Origin: Chara braunii
Taxonomy: Eukaryota > Streptophyta > Charophyceae > Charales > Characeae
NCBI GenBank assembly: GCA_003427395.1
Contig: BFEA01000106.1
Coordinates: forward strand, 782,831 to 846,830
Reading direction: 5' to 3'
DNA length: 64,000 bases
Under the pieces are notes generated by a model. The model searched no databases and was not told the DNA's origin. It was given only the letters and a program-made list of their open reading frames with translations. The position numbers and the translations under genes were made by a program. Shown here in pieces: positions 20,746 to 33,643 of this stretch; the first letter of the stretch is position 1; the number at the start of each line of letters is the position of its first letter.

Positions 20746-21670
20746 GATGTTAGTGGTACATCATCTTCAAGCCGTTGTACCATCTACAACAATGGCAAGA
20801 AGAAAAAATAAAAAAATTATATGCTAGCCCCTATAGACACGCAAAAAAGTACGCAGTTAACATGTGTGTGCTATAGTACCATCGACTAAATATGTCATGG
20901 GGTGTATGTGCTCACCACTTTCGAATCTTGAATCCTCAAACTCTGATGTGCAGTGTAAGACATTTATGTAGATCGCCATGATATTCAATCTAGGTAAGAC
21001 TTTTCACTCTTTGAAGAGAAGGATGAAAAATTGAATAGTAAATACATTCATTCTTTTAGTAAAAAATAAAATTTACTTGTCTTCTATTCAATAATATCAA
21101 TAATCACTGTATATAAATAGAAATGTTTTTTTTTTTAATTATTTTAAAAAATATAATTTTTATATTCTAACTTGTTTTGTTTTTATATAATATTTGATAT
21201 AGTATTGTTTAGTACTGATTTTTTTTTTTTTTTTTTTTACCGTGACAGATTGTAGCTTGATACAAAGCATCACAAAAAAACTAGGATGCATACTTGTGTT
21301 ATATGTGTTAAATACATTCAAAAATTGAAACCTTGAGGTGTGTGTGTGTGTTTGCGCGATAGGTATCAGCGTCTAAGTTGTCATACCATCTACAACGATG
21401 GCGGAAAGGGGAAAAAAACGAATTGACCGCCAACCATCACAAACACATGAGAGAGTATGCAATTAGTATGTGTTTATTATAGTACCATGGGCTATGAAAT
21501 ATTATGGGTTGTATGTGATCACGACTTTTGGATCTTGCATTCCTTGGCTCGGATATGCATCGTAAGGCACTTATGTAGGTTGTCCTGGAATTCAATTGAG
21601 GTAGATTTTAACTCTTTAGAGAGAAGGATGAAACTGGATCGTCATGTGTTGTAGGTGTTAAATAAATTTC
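20746..21670 (+). repeat. Diverged tandem duplication, about 290-bp unit
   Basis: 20746-21035 and 21363-21660 share ordered landmarks: ACCATCTACAACRATGGC, the GTACGCAGTTA/GTATGCAATTA pair, ATAGTACCATSG, GTRTGTGCTCAC-like, CATTTATGTAG/CACTTATGTAG and AGAGAAGGATGAAA. The AT-rich spacer has T-runs. The same motif set starts next to the (TG)n at 16.7-17.0 kb. This is probably a dispersed repeat family attached to (TG)n. Confidence 0.65.
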
Positions 21671-22042
21671 GAAATTGGAACCTCGGGTACTAATGGTTGC
21701 CACAAATTTGTATTTAGAAAGTAACAAACTCCAGTGGAGATTTTGTTTCTCCTCTTCGTTTGATATGTTGTGTTATTCAATAAGCGACAAGGACAAAGAT
21801 TGAATTGTGTCTGCTAATATTAGACTAAATGGCTAACACGAGATACTCACAGGCCCCGGTTGAAGTCCTTTTCAAAGCCCCACCTCACTCAATCACATAG
21901 GCCCCCACTCGACCTTGGGTTCAAGTCCCATTAAACCACCATGACATTAGAGGTCAAACGTACGAGGCTGATTTTTGTAAAATTTACCAAGCCATGAAGC
22001 AACTGGTACCACAACTTTGAACCATTAGGGTGGTGTCGGTGC

Positions 22043-24382
22043 TTGCCTTTCTCATATTACGCTCTTAGCCGTATTCGGGTCTCCTCTATTCCTGAGGAAG
22101 CAATCCCGGTTTGCTCCCTCTTTGCAGATGATCTTTCTCTTATGGTTGACGCTTCATACGATAACTTAGAAGTCATCAAGAGAATAATGAACAAATTCTG
22201 CAAACTCTCTGATATGAGAGTTATCTGGGGAAATAAAACACTAGGATGGTGGATCCACCATCAAGGTGTAAGACCCCCTGAACTCCCCCGCATTAAGTGG
22301 GTCCCTCTTAATGAACCTATCAGGATCCTGGGAGTATCCCTCTCGGTCTCAGGCAGACTCACCTCCTCAAACGATGGGATCTTACAACAAGCAGGTTTGA
22401 AACTTGTCTCTTGGAAGGAGAAACATACTTCCCTCTTTGGTAGAACTCTAATAATGAATAATGTCATCCTAGCTTCTATATGGTATAAATCAGCCTTCTG
22501 GGTCTTGGACAAAAACAATCTTAAGCTTCTTAAAAGACAGTTAGTGACCTTTTTGTGGCGTGGGATCATGAAAAACCAAATGTCATCAGCAGGGTGGCTT
22601 GGCTATCCATCATTCAACCCAAAACAAAAGGGGGTCAGAGGATCATTGACCCCCAAACCCAAGCCATGACCCTTTGTCTCCAATGGATCAAACGTCTCAT
22701 TTTTTATCCTGCCACCTCTTGGTCCCCCCTTGCTTTTGAACAGATAAAAAGGTTAGCCCTTCCAGTGCCCGATCATATAGACCCCCTTATGTGGCTGGAA
22801 AACCGTGCATGAACTTTGCCCAGAAGCTCTCTAGGGGACCAATATCAAGAAGATAATTCAGATAGGGAGGTAATCAGAAGGGACATGGGGCTGGACCCCT
22901 TCTGGGTTATCCTCCTAAAAAATTAGAGAAAGATGCCTATCCCAGACAAAGCTTTTCCGGATAGATGGGGGAAAGTTTGTCAGCAGTTTCTTTTTAACAA
23001 CACTTTTATCAGGGATGATTCTGGATGTATGTTACATTGTATGAATGCTCCTTGAAATGGTTGGATTAAAAGGGGTGTATTACGAGTCAGAGATCTATGG
23101 AATCAAGAAAGCAGAGATTGACATTCCTCCTCTGACCTGCATGAGCGTCTGAGATATAGTCATCATCAGACTGAGGCCCTGGATAAAATAATGGACTGAA
23201 TTCCTCTCGACTGGGTCAGAATCCTAAAGAAGGGGCCCAAGCTTATTGTGAATGACTGGGTGGCCTTTCACAACCAAAAAGGAGTCGCTGGTAATATAAT
23301 TGAAATTCATAACCCAAACCAAATTCTCATTTCTATCTTTCATGTCCAAGAGGATAACTTCCTTAATCAGAATCAATAGGAGGAGATTAGATGATGCTCA
23401 TATGATCAACTGTTTAGGATTCGAGTATTGAAATTCGATGATAAATGGCTAGCGTTTAAACCAGATACCCCCATCTCCCATCTTCCATTTGACCCTATTA
23501 ATTGGTGTTGGTCTCCTCTTGGGAACCGTGCGCCGGCGCACCCTACAAAGTTGCACACTCTCACAGTCAAAGCCTCTTACACGATGCTCCGCCCGAGAGT
23601 TAATTTAAAAGACTATATAAAAGAAAGATGGCAAAAACATCTTAACGTTAGTAAAAACGAATTGAGAAGGGTTGATTGATTTTTTGCCTCTAAATCTAAA
23701 CCCGCCGAAATAGCTTCCCTCCAGTGACAAATCTCTCATAGGTGCCTTCCCTCAAATGACAGGATTATTAATAAGACTTCTCTCGAGTAGAAAGGTATTG
23801 CCCTCCCTTGGTGTAAGTTTTGTAAATCGGCCTTCCCCTCCAAACTCATCCCAGAAACTATTGAGCACATTTTTCTCCAATGCCCGGGATCAATCTGGCT
23901 GTGGAGATGGTGGGATAGGATTTGGTACCAGTTGGAGATTTCTCATCCTTGGCCTTGGGAATGGAAAACCCTTCTGTTAGGATCATGGCATCCGGACCAA
24001 GTGGATGAATTTACCTACAATATATTCCTAGTAAGTAGGCGAGTGATCATCAGGGCGATTTGGACAAGAAGGTGTACCTTTGAAATGAAAAATGCTCGCT
24101 TAGATGGACCAGAATTCACAGAAACCATCAAACTTCAGATTCAAACTGATTTAACTATCAAATGGGAACATGTAAAATAACGAATCCAGTTTCTCACGGA
24201 TCTTAAAGAAATTTGGTGCCACATTAAAAAAATTAAGAAAAGTTGGCTTGGAAATGACCAGGGTGGGAGACTGGGGATGGTAATCTGGGAAGGCGGTTCC
24301 ATACACGCTCAAGTTCCACTTAAAAGGAACTACCGATTGGTCTTTAATGACTGGACCACAGTCGATCCCTCAATTCCCTAAC
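22043..24382 (+). pseudogene. LINE ORF2 C-terminal half, heavily mutated
   Basis: The first frame begins near RT motif B and contains motif C as SLFADDLSLMV (both catalytic Asp). It is followed by the typical LINE segments IRILGVSLSVSGRL, WKEKHTSLFGRTLIMNNVIL and FLWRG. A +1-type shift near 22580 moves to the frame with RVAWLSIIQPKTKGGQRIID. That frame then continues with about ten stops to a zinc-binding motif C-X2-C...H-X4-C (WCKFCKSAFPSK, ETIEHIFLQCPGSIWLW at about 23810-23900) and ends near 24381. The zf-RVT-like end is usual in plant LINEs. It cannot make protein. Confidence 0.88.
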
Positions 24383-24595
24383 GACCCTTCTCTGAATTTC
24401 CTGATTTCTTCCCCCCCCCCAATGATTGCCTTGTGCCAGTGTCTTGGTTTGGATAGAAAAGGTGAGGATCTGGCGCCCTGTGAGGGTGAAGAGGCACTAA
24501 GCTAGTTCCTGGGGGACTGTATATTTCAGCTTTCCCCTCTGCTCCTTTCTGGTTACCCTATTCAATTCTTGATTACCTTGTATTTAAGGGGACGC

Positions 24596-24726
24596 TGGAC
24601 CCGCTTTCCAGCAGGTGACGCTCCCCACCAATAGAATGGAGCCACCCGAGGGTTGGAAAGGAGTGAATCCTCTTATCGTCACTCCTATCCGATTCTCGGT
24701 GTTAAAAAAAAAAAAAAAAAAAAAAA
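24596..24726 (+). repeat. LINE 3' end module with poly(A)
   Basis: GGGACGCTGGACCCGCTTTC, CAGCAGG and GCTCCCCACCAATAGAATGG, then TTCGGTGTT and (A)24. The same block without any LINE ORF occurs at 60068-60125 (+), 30240-30315 (-) and 61640-61705 (-). Confidence 0.8.
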
Positions 24727-25276
24727 GTGGGATCCGAGAAGGAGGGTCGCAGGATAGGACAGCTGGCTTAGGATTGAGGATGCCCTTATTTCTACCCTCT
24801 TTTGTTATCTGGAGGGGGACGCTCGAATTGGTATAGATGAAATCCCGCCAGCCAACCTAGGATCTTCCTTTTCTTTGATGTTTTCTGCATAACTCACCTG
24901 TCTTGGCTACCTTCTTTGACTGCTTGTTGCATACCCTAACGGTACAGACCAGACCAAGAACCGACCTTTCTCACATGATACAAGGTAGCACAACGGAAGG
25001 CTTAGATACCGATGATCCGATCAATCAAGCTGCCATGCAGACCAAACATGCATCATCATCATTCCATGGTGTGAAGGGGGTTGACGCTCACACGGGAAGA
25101 ATGCATCAGTCCCCGATCATACACAGACGAAGAAGAGGGGGTTTAGACCAAGGGGAGGGGGAAGATGGAAATGTCGTCAACACCAAGTCTTCGATACAGT
25201 CCCAAATAATCCCTCGCCAAAGGTCTGAATCCCGATGCTGAGTCTGAACCCAAATGTCGTCAAATTCCAATATCGC

Positions 25277-25279
<3 letters not shown>

Positions 25280-25326
<47 letters not shown>

Positions 25327-25984
25327 NNNNNNNNNNNNNNNNNNNNNNNNNNNNNNNNNNNNNNNNNNNNNNNNNNNNNNNNNNNNNNNNNNNNNNNNNN
25401 NNNNNNNNNNNNNNNNNNNNNNNNNNNNNNNNNNNNNNNNNNNNNNNNNNNNNNNNNNNNNNNNNNNNNNNNNNNNNNNNNNNNNNNNNNNNNNNNNNNN
25501 NNNNNNNNNNNNNNNNNNNNNNNNNNNNNNNNNNNNNNNNNNNNNNNNNNNNNNNNNNNNNNNNNNNNNNNNNNNNNNNNNNNNNNNNNNNNNNNNNNNN
25601 NNNNNNNNNNNNNNNNNNNNNNNNNNNNNNNNNNNNNNNNNNNNNNNNNNNNNNNNNNNNNNNNNNNNNNNNNNNNNNNNNNNNNNNNNNNNNNNNNNNN
25701 NNNNNNNNNNNNNNNNNNNNNNNNNNNNNNNNNNNNNNNNNNNNNNNNNNNNNNNNNNNNNNNNNNNNNNNNNNNNNNNNNNNNNNNNNNNNNNNNNNNN
25801 NNNNNNNNNNNNNNNNNNNNNNNNNNNNNNNNNNNNNNNNNNNNNNNNNNNNNNNNNNNNNNNNNNNNNNNNNNNNNNNNNNNNNNNNNNNNNNNNNNNN
25901 NNNNNNNNNNNNNNNNNNNNNNNNNNNNNNNNNNNNNNNNNNNNNNNNNNNNNNNNNNNNNNNNNNNNNNNNNNNNNNNNNNNN

Positions 25985-26050
<66 letters not shown>
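25280..26050 (+). repeat. (TC)n microsatellite spanning an assembly gap
   Basis: (TC)n enters the gap at 25327-25984 (658 N) and leaves it as (TC)n. The true length is unknown. Confidence 0.95.
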
Positions 26051-26053
<3 letters not shown>

Positions 26054-29000
26054 CCAATACTAACCTGTAAAGGTGGCGCCTTGCTGCAGGTGCATCGAAG
26101 ACGAAGCTGGAGCTATGGCGCCGCAGGTGACTCTCCCTGGCCTCCGCCAACCATCTCTCTCTCTCTCTACTAGCGCCCAGCACTGAAGACTACTAATACC
26201 GCTGCTACTCCTCCAGAGTGCCGCTGCCGAGTCCTGAAGACTACCCCAGCCCTCTGCACGTGAAGTGCCTGGGAACTGCCTGCAGTCTACAGGGTGGGTC
26301 AGCCTTATATAGTGCTGGCCCGTCCGGGAGACTGCTCGTGCCTATGCTAAAACGTGCCAGACCCTGGGGTTGACGCTCCACAAAATAGGCCATAATGGCG
26401 AGCTAAAACCCCGGTCTGGTGCCTGAGTTTCAGGGTAGGTCCATCTTGCGAGGGCCTGAAAATGGCCCGTCGTTTTCAGGCTGGAGGCCGAAGCGACACA
26501 GGGCCTGTAGGCCCTCGTTTCAGGAACGAAACAGGCCCTACTCCTACGGAACCTTAGTCTACCAGGTCGGGCTCTGCTGGGCCCGTGTGGTACGGAGTAT
26601 GCCACACTGCTACTCCTCCTCATGGCACTGTAAGGTTTTTTAGTGTTTGATGAGCTATTCAGGGTAGGTAGTGATTCTGGGTTTCGTTATAATAGATCCT
26701 TTTGCTCCCGATTCCGAAAGCCTCTCCTCCTCATGGCACTGCAAAGGTTTTTAAGCAGATGGTGAGGGACTCAGAGTAGGGATATGATCTCAGTCTATGA
26801 CGGGCAGTTAATCCTCTCGGTTGAGAGCAATCTATGCTGCTCATCAGTTAATGGTGTGTGCCTATGTGTCAGTTCAGTTGTCCACTCAGGTTAGTAGCAG
26901 GATGGACACGTGGCATGTCCCCAAAAAAAAAAAAAAAAAAAAAAAAAGCCAGTGCGCTCCCGCTATGCAACAGAAGACACGCACGTGACAAAACAATGAA
27001 AACACCATTGGAGTGGGCCAATCCCGGCTCAAAGAGTCCGGACCAGGAGCTCCCACTACGCCTCCATATCGAAGACCAGGAGGCAAAGCCCCCCGATCAA
27101 GCCCAACGGTTTGGTGCGACGTCCAAATTCCGCCCGCGAGCCACCCACACATCTTCATCACTCCCTCCTCCGCTAAGCGGGATTACCAACTACGTACAAC
27201 TTTCATCAGCCGAAACCGGTTATGGCCAGATGCCGGTCAAAGCCTCCAAGTCCTCGACTCACTCCCTCCTGCGCCCATACGCAGCACCCAGCCATGTCAT
27301 AGCCACACCGACGACAGGTTCAGGGTTCCCCTCTATATAGTCCTAGAAACCTTTTTCTTGACTCCACCACATTTAACCCAGAAAAAAAGAGAAAGTAGTA
27401 AGGTCATCAGCCAAAACTGGTGTGAGTGGGTGTGTGGTGTGTGGGAGAGTGTTGGCTTTAGACACTACTGTTACGCGATTGAGGGGGGGGAAGGTGAAAA
27501 GGAAGGCACAGTTACTGGCAAAAGTTCAACCATGATATCTAAAGGCGGTTGCCCTTTAGAACAAAAAACAAACAAACACAAAAAAAAAAAGCACAAATTC
27601 CCAGCCTGCAATTCATCCATTGGGTAGGAGCTTTTTGGCACACACGGGTTTTGGTGAGGTTCCCACTGCCGGTCTGGACAGACCTTTTGTTTTTCTGTTT
27701 TGTCTTTCTTTCGTTTTTTTTTTGTTTTTTTTTTAAAGCCCGGGGTGTTGTAGAGGCCAAGGTTCTGTTTGTCTTAGTGGACTAGTCGTGACACAATTCC
27801 ATGAAACGAGAGCTTCGGTGAGGTGGTGCAGCAAGGCATTGGGTCTCGCTCCACTGCTCTAGACTCTCGAAGATTTTCGAGAGTGAGTCTAGAGCTGTCA
27901 GACTCTAGAAACGACTGAAAAAGCGAGCATCGCTCCACTTACTCTAGACGGTCGAACTCGAGAAGGCCTCTCGGATGTCAGACCGCTTTTCGAGAGAGCT
28001 ACACGGCACGGCCAGCACGCGTTGTCCGCCCAGACTCCAGGTGCACTCTGAAATAAGTGCTCAACTTTCTAAGGTCCTGGATGCCTCCCTTGAAATTCCC
28101 GCTGCTGCAGGCGGGCGCTCTTGAACCGTCAAGACTGCCACGGGAGAGGAGGTGCTGAGAACTCAAGAAAAGCATTTTCGTGAGTGCATTTCATGAGGTA
28201 GTGGAGCGATGACGGATTCTCGTCATTTTCGTGAGTGCAGCCTGATAGCTCAAGAACCTGAATTCCAGACCTGGCTTCTAGAGGAAGTGGAGCGGTGCTG
28301 TGCTCAAGAAATGGCCTGTTTCTAGAGTAGTGGAGCAAGACCCATTGTTTTGGTGAGTTTTCGAGGCCTTGCCGCGTTGATGAGAACTCATCAGTCATTT
28401 TCGATTTTGGTGAGCAGTCCGGCGAGGCGGTTAAACCACCACCACGTGCCCCAGGCAAAAATAGAAGAGCTAAACAAATATGCTTGCCACAACTTTCTGG
28501 TGTCCGGGCTAGTGGACGAAAGTGGCTGGTGGCGCCAGCCAAGAAAGGGGGAAAACAAAGCGCCCATGACGGTTTATTTCCTTTTGGCGCACAGGCGTGC
28601 AGTGCAGCACTATTGGGGTCGGGGAAAACAGCCTCTCGGGAATCGTGTTGGTTGAAACTACTGCTTTGTTTGATGGCCCCCTGGCGTTTTGTGCCGGCGT
28701 GCAATGGATACAACTGCTGGGCAGTCTGGTTGGGGCTCAGTGACAACCGTCTGCTTTTTTCCTCTTTAGCCCAGTGGCAATCTGGCCGAGTGGCTACTGC
28801 AGCTGCCAAGCTGGACTGCCCAGATCAGTGGTGTCTTGCAGTCTCTATATATAAAGCCGCCTAAGGGCGCATACTCACACTAGAACCTGAATGTAGTCAG
28901 GTACACCCAGGTCTGGCCATAAGTGCAGTCGGATACATCCAGTAAAAGTCCTACCCTCTTCACCCAGGCAGAAAGAGGTAATGATTTATGGCCGCATTTG

Positions 29001-29770
29001 GACTGAAAGATTTTATTCGGGTGGAGGGTAGGTACGTCCAGCTCAGGCACAGACCTGACTGGTGCTATGACCATGGTATGAAAGGATCAACCTGGCTGTA
29101 GCGTGAAGCTGGCGCTGATGCTTTCCAAGCATTGGATAGAGCACCAACAGAGCTACTAGGCAGAACAGAGGCTGTGGGCAGTTTTGGAGGCCCGAAACAA
29201 CAAACGGGCCACGGATGAAATTCATCAACGGCGGCACTCCTGCTTGCTTCCAAATACACCGCCACGACTTTTATTTTCAAGCAGGGAAAGGTACTGGTGG
29301 TTCAAACAACGCAGTTCAGGAGGCTATGGTGGTTGAAAGCTTGCGCCATGCCCCATTTATGTTGTACTTCAAAGGGCTTGGCAATGGCCAGCATGCCGTT
29401 GCCGGAACGTACATGGACATGCAGCCAGTCACACACACTCGAATGTGCCTAAATGTCGTCCATGGCCATATACATTTGACAGGGGAAGTTCTGGCATGGA
29501 GGATTTCCTCCTCCAAAAGGGAAATTACCTCCTCAAAAGGGGACAATACCTCTGACAAGTGGCCAAATGGCACAGAGGCCCTTCCTATTACCCATAAACA
29601 AATGTGTCTGGAGTAGTACTGAGGCTGTGTGGTGAAGAAGGACCCTGGATAAGGGGATACTCACAGTCGGACTTTCCTAGATGTATTGGACTCCAATTAT
29701 AGCCAGCTGTGGATCAATCTGATCGTGATCCAGTCTAGAGCAGAGTAGAAAAAGTCCTCCAGTACCAACT
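26051..29770. other. No gene seen; short palindromes and minor repeats
   Basis: No supported gene in about 3.7 kb. Visible structure: a duplicated CATGGCACTGYAARG phrase (about 26620 and 26733). A module GGGCAGTTAATCCTCTCG...TGCTGCTCATC (about 26800-26850) also occurs at 59983-60030. A poly(A) run lies at about 26922-26947. A 38-bp near-perfect hairpin lies at 27858-27897. From 27820 to 28340 GTGGAGC(G/A) recurs about every 60-100 bp beside CTCTAGA/TCTAGAG words. Confidence 0.5.
27858..27897. repeat. Inverted repeat (CTCTAGACT ... AGTCTAGAG)
   Basis: CTCTAGACT then CTCGAA, a GATT loop, TTCGAGAG, TG and AGTCTAGAG. The arms pair almost completely. No flanking target duplication is clear. Confidence 0.75.
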
Positions 29771-29850
29771 TGCCTAGCTCAGTTGGATGTCTAGGCCAGT
29801 TGGTACATCCAATGAACTGTTGAAATACAAAACCGAATCCGAATCGAGAT
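29770..29850 (+). repeat. tRNA-like SINE fragment
   Basis: An A-box-like TAGCTCAGTTGG at 29775-29786 is followed by CAGTTGGTACATCCAATGAACTGTTG. This parallels the SINE at 56826 (CAGTTGGTACACCCATGAACTGTTG). The B box region is degraded (ACCGAATCCGAATC). Confidence 0.55.
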
Positions 29851-30224
29851 GGAAATGGTTGAATGGATTTCTGAATCACCGGGGGCCGGTCAGTTCCACG
29901 AAGGTATCTCAAGGCCATCGCCCTTTCTTAGGAGAATAATACAGTCCTCTAGTGTGAGGGTGCCCTTTTTACCCTTTTGTTTGTTTTTGTGACGCCTCTA
30001 CTACCGAAAACTACAGGGCTGAAGACACTGAAGTGAGAGACGTAACAGCAGCGGAAAGCTGCTTTGGACATGTGAAGAGACAATTGTCAAAAAAAAATAA
30101 AAAAATAAAAAATAAAAAAAGAGAGACAATGTACTGAGATGGACAAGTGAAGTGACAGACCGTCGAATGAGGAGATATAGTGAAACACTGGGTAATATGA
30201 GAGGTAATGAACTCTGAAAACCAC

Positions 30225-30315
30225 CTCTTTTTTTTTTTTTTGAATTGGACATGCTCCAATCTATTCGTGGGGAGCAACACGTGCTGGGAACCGGGCCCAG
30301 CGTCCCATTCAAAAA
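30225..30315 (-). repeat. Solo LINE-tail module with poly(A)
   Basis: On the minus strand: GGGACGCTGGGCCCGGTTCC, CAGCACGTGTTGCTCCCCAC, GAATAGATTGGAGCATG, TCCAATTC, then (A)15. It is homologous to the 3' end of the LINE at 24596-24726 but has no LINE body. It is either a SINE that borrows the LINE tail or an extreme 5' truncation. Confidence 0.7.
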
Positions 30316-30859
30316 CATACTGAGAAGATTATGTAAGAAAAGTTTGAGTTACCAGGGGCCATTACCCGGCTTCGGCTAAAGATGATAGCTGTGCAATCTA
30401 CACAGAGAGTTAGGTTCTCTAAAGATTGATCATGGGAATATTCAGACCGAAAACCACCTGCGTTTAGCAACTGTGAGCAGCTCAACCCTATCCGCCTCTC
30501 CCCTATACCCCGATACCCAATCTCTACCAGGCCTCCCACCCCCAACTGCTAGGTTACAGAGTGGCACGACCCACCCCAGAAATCCCCCACCTGCTAGGCT
30601 ACAGGGCAAAGCGACCCGCCCCGGCTCCGGCCAGCATCGACTAAGTATCAGTTCACTAACAGACAGTAGAGTGTCTTCCACCCTCGACAACTCCCTAGAT
30701 CTCTCTACCAGGTCTCTCTATGAGAACACTAGTGATGAATGTGTGCTTTTACTGCAGAAATTTCGCCGCTGCTGCCTCCCCCCCCTGTCAGAATGATTTG
30801 CACTGTAGGCCCTCAGGTGGACTACTCACCAAATGTGCAAAATGAGAATAAATATTCCG

Positions 30860-30960
30860 TTAGATGTAGCTCAGTGGTTAGAGCACCGGTTGGAAATGCG
30901 CATTGTGGTATGAGGTTGCGGGTTCAAATCCGTAACCTTGCGCGTGGACACCGGCAGGGC
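30860..30960 (+). repeat. tRNA-derived SINE-like sequence
   Basis: A tRNA-like head with an A box TAGCTCAGTGGTTAGAGC (30867-30884) and a B box GGTTCAAATCC (30921-30931), spaced as in a tRNA gene (37 bp apart). The acceptor ends do not pair and no clear anticodon arm forms, so a functional tRNA gene is unlikely. No A-rich tail follows directly. Confidence 0.6.
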
Positions 30961-30999
30961 GTTAGAATGACGCACAGCTGGACACACACCCCCTTGGGA

Positions 31000-32900
31000 T
31001 GACACTGGTATGTGACGTACTAGCTTCCGGACCTGCGCCATCTTTCGGACCCCTTCCTTTTTTCTCATGTTTTCCCTGTATCCAGATGTGTACAGTTCGA
31101 CCCCAAGACCCCCCACCCCCCCCTCCCCTTTCTGTCTGTGCCCGATTCAAGGTACCTTGCAGAAATCTGTCAGCTCCTTTCCCTTTTTGTTTTTTGAAAA
31201 TGCATGGGAATTTCGTGCGCCTTAACGAGTGCGCTTGGAATTTGGCTCGGCAGTTAGAAATCCCGAAATTATCGGAATACCACGCGACCTTCCGCGCGGG
31301 AATGTTCTCGGCCTCGACCTTGAAGACTCTGGGAAATTCTTGTACGAATATGGATCGATGGAAGATTTTCTTTCCCGCGCCTATTTTGCGCGCGGATATG
31401 GTACTTTCAATTTTGAATTAGCATAGGATTGGGAATAACTGCAACTGTTTTGGTGCCCATTTCCCTCTTGCTGACCGGCGCCATGCAAGCCAGCTCCTTC
31501 CTCCTTCCTCCCTGCGTTCCTCTCACCATCCTTCTTCGCGCGCACACACTTTCTCGCCCCCGCCCCTGTAACTGCTTTTCCCTCCCCTTTCTCAGCGCGC
31601 GCCTTTTTTCTTTCTCCTTCTTGATCATCTGAATCTTGGACCCGTTTCGTGCTATCCTTCGCACTCCTCTTCTTCCCGCTCTAAAATCCGCGCTCGAAAA
31701 CCCAGTCGATCCTCTCTCCCCATCTAACCAAGGAGAAGCGTCGTGTAAGTTCTTACTGCATGACGATTCTGATTGGTTGAGGTCGAGTTAGGAGGATCAG
31801 CATGACTTTCAATGGGCGACCACTTTCAAACTCCCTTATGCCCTCCTCTGCCTCACCCTTCACCCTTCTCCGCATTTCTCTCCCTTCTCGCAACTATAAA
31901 TTACGCCGGCGCCCCCGCAAAACTCTCTCTCAACTCATCGGCCAGCTTCCGGGAAGTAGTGGCTAGGTGAGATGCATGGTGCGAGTCGGAAAGTCCTGAC
32001 GAGCCGACTGTAGACTGGCTGGCGGTGCGCTAGATCGCCACGACGGACTGTGGGATCCGGGCAAGCCACGTCGAGACTAAGTTGGCGGGGTGACGATCGC
32101 AGTGGTGGAGGATGACGCGCGACGGTCGGGGTCGTCGGTGTCAGAATGTGGACAGGTGATCTGAGTTGAATAGATGACTGACCCGGGGCCGTGTTGGAAT
32201 TTGATGGCGAGTGCGCCCTCTTGGTTACAAATCTATTCTTTGGTGTGACCTTGCGGCGGTAAAGCTGAACCTTCTTTTGCTCTCTCATCTCAATGTAACT
32301 CTTCCCTCTGATCTTGATATCCCCGTCTGTTTCTATCGCAGTTCTCGTTCTCCTTCTTCCTTGATGTGGATGGTTCTACGTAAAAGTTGGTGTGTGACGG
32401 AATGAGTATGATGACTGCATTGGAATGATTTATTCCGAAACTCTTCCATTAGTTTCCTGGGTAGTCCCCTGATCTATTGGGTTTTGTCTTGTGAGCGGTG
32501 GATGCGCGTGTATCAACCATTAAGGATTCTTCCCCTAACGCCACCTTGTTGGGAAATTGCATGACTGTCATTTTCGCACCTTCCACAGTGAATGCATGTA
32601 TGGAAGATAGGAATGAACGGGTACGAAACCTATCTTGATTAGGACGAATCGATGGCAAGGACAATGTTGTTGGGATTTGGAAATGCAGGAATGCTTTGAT
32701 TTGTGATTTTCGAAGGAATGTTGCGAGTATATATGCGACGCACGCACAAAATAGCGACCGCGTCTCGCCACACATGAACTTTCCTTTCTCTTTCTCCGCT
32801 CCCTCTGTTTCTCCTGACTGACCTTTCTGATTGGATTGCCAGGATTGCATGCATGCGATGAATGGTTAAGTTATTTCGGATTGTCTACCATGTGGACTAA
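31000..32900. other. No gene supported
   Basis: Contains CT-rich and GCGCGC-rich stretches and a TATA-like ACTATAAATTA at about 31895, with nothing recognisable downstream. A plus-strand frame at about 32640-32820 (GRIDGKDNVVGIWKCRNALI) looks protein-like but is isolated. Confidence 0.4.
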
Positions 32901-32925
32901 CGGGCTCAACCCGACTAGGCAATAG

Positions 32926-33357
32926 CCTCCCGTATCCCCTTTCCGCCCCTTCCCGTATAACGAGGATAGGACGCGTATCTATGAGTGGGACATACGAGAA
33001 GTCATCACAAAGATCGGTGGGCAGTACTATTTCCCTCCTGAAAATTGGTGCTCTGGGTTCGTCAGCGTTGGGTTTGTCATTGTGGATAAGCATTTTCCGC
33101 CGTGCTCGCTACTACTACCCTTTAACGAGTTGATCGTCATCCCGTGGTCGGCAGTGGCACCCCATTGGCCTAACACCTTGTGTCGTGATTGTCAACGTCT
33201 CGATCACTACCAGCCGAAGGGGTTCCATTACCAAACGCGGAACGAGGACGAGCACAAGGAAAGGGCCACGCGATTGAGATCATCCACGTCGGATTCAAAA
33301 TTATGTAGTGTGCAACGTCGGGAGTTAGTCGCTGCAAGTGCGAAAACGAGATATTAG
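32926..33357 (+). CDS. Conserved ORF of unknown function, copy 1
   Basis: An open frame of about 143 codons with no ATG near its start, so it is probably an exon or a fragment. It contains RPFPYNEDRT, EWDIREV, GFVIVD, LPFNELIVI, VAPHWP, a CxxC pair in TLCRDCQR, and SDSKLC. A second copy at 62160-62600 (minus strand) is about 55-60% identical in protein, and many differences are synonymous (the codons for LPFNELIVI differ at several third positions only). That pattern indicates past selection on this reading frame. The CxxC may bind metal. I do not recognise the family. A distant likeness to the start of SET/MYND-type proteins is too weak to use. It ends 285 bp before the gag element's primer-binding site. 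Confidence 0.65.
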   Translation, partial: PPVSPFRPFPYNEDRTRIYEWDIREVITKIGGQYYFPPENWCSGFVSVGFVIVDKHFPPCSLLLPFNELIVIPWSAVAPHWPNTLCRDCQRLDHYQPKGFHYQTRNEDEHKERATRLRSSTSDSKLCSVQRRELVAASAKTRY

Positions 33358-33643
33358 ACACGTGCCCGCTCCCTTCCACTCCAAACGAAGAGTCGTGGCC
33401 CGGTCGGAAGTCCGACAGTACTTTTTGGATTAAATTCAAAACTTTCCCGCGTCGTGAATCCCGCGCGCGCGGAAACCCGCCAGATCGCTCACTTCATCAG
33501 ACCAACACGGGGGATTTCAGTTATGTCTGTGTCCCCACACTCAATTTTCCAAAAATCCTTGGCACATCCTATCTTGCTGTTTTTCGGGGCCTCCTCTCCG
33601 CACCCTTAGCACTCCGAACGGAAAACAGGGCAGGGCGTGAGGT

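Larger units (their letters stand above)
22010..24726 (+). mobile_element. 5'-truncated LINE retrotransposon
   Basis: A non-LTR retrotransposon that starts inside the RT domain and ends in a 24-A tail (24703-24726). It contains RT motif C, the connection region, a C-terminal zinc-knuckle region and a 3' UTR of about 320 bp. 5' truncation and a poly(A) end are the usual outcome of target-primed reverse transcription. The 3' UTR end (24596-24650) is shared with short solo repeats at 30.3, 60.1 and 61.7 kb. Confidence 0.88.

Noticed and set aside
25235-26183. Frames of about 300 codons
   Set aside because: They span a 658-base gap between (TC)n tracts and encode nothing.
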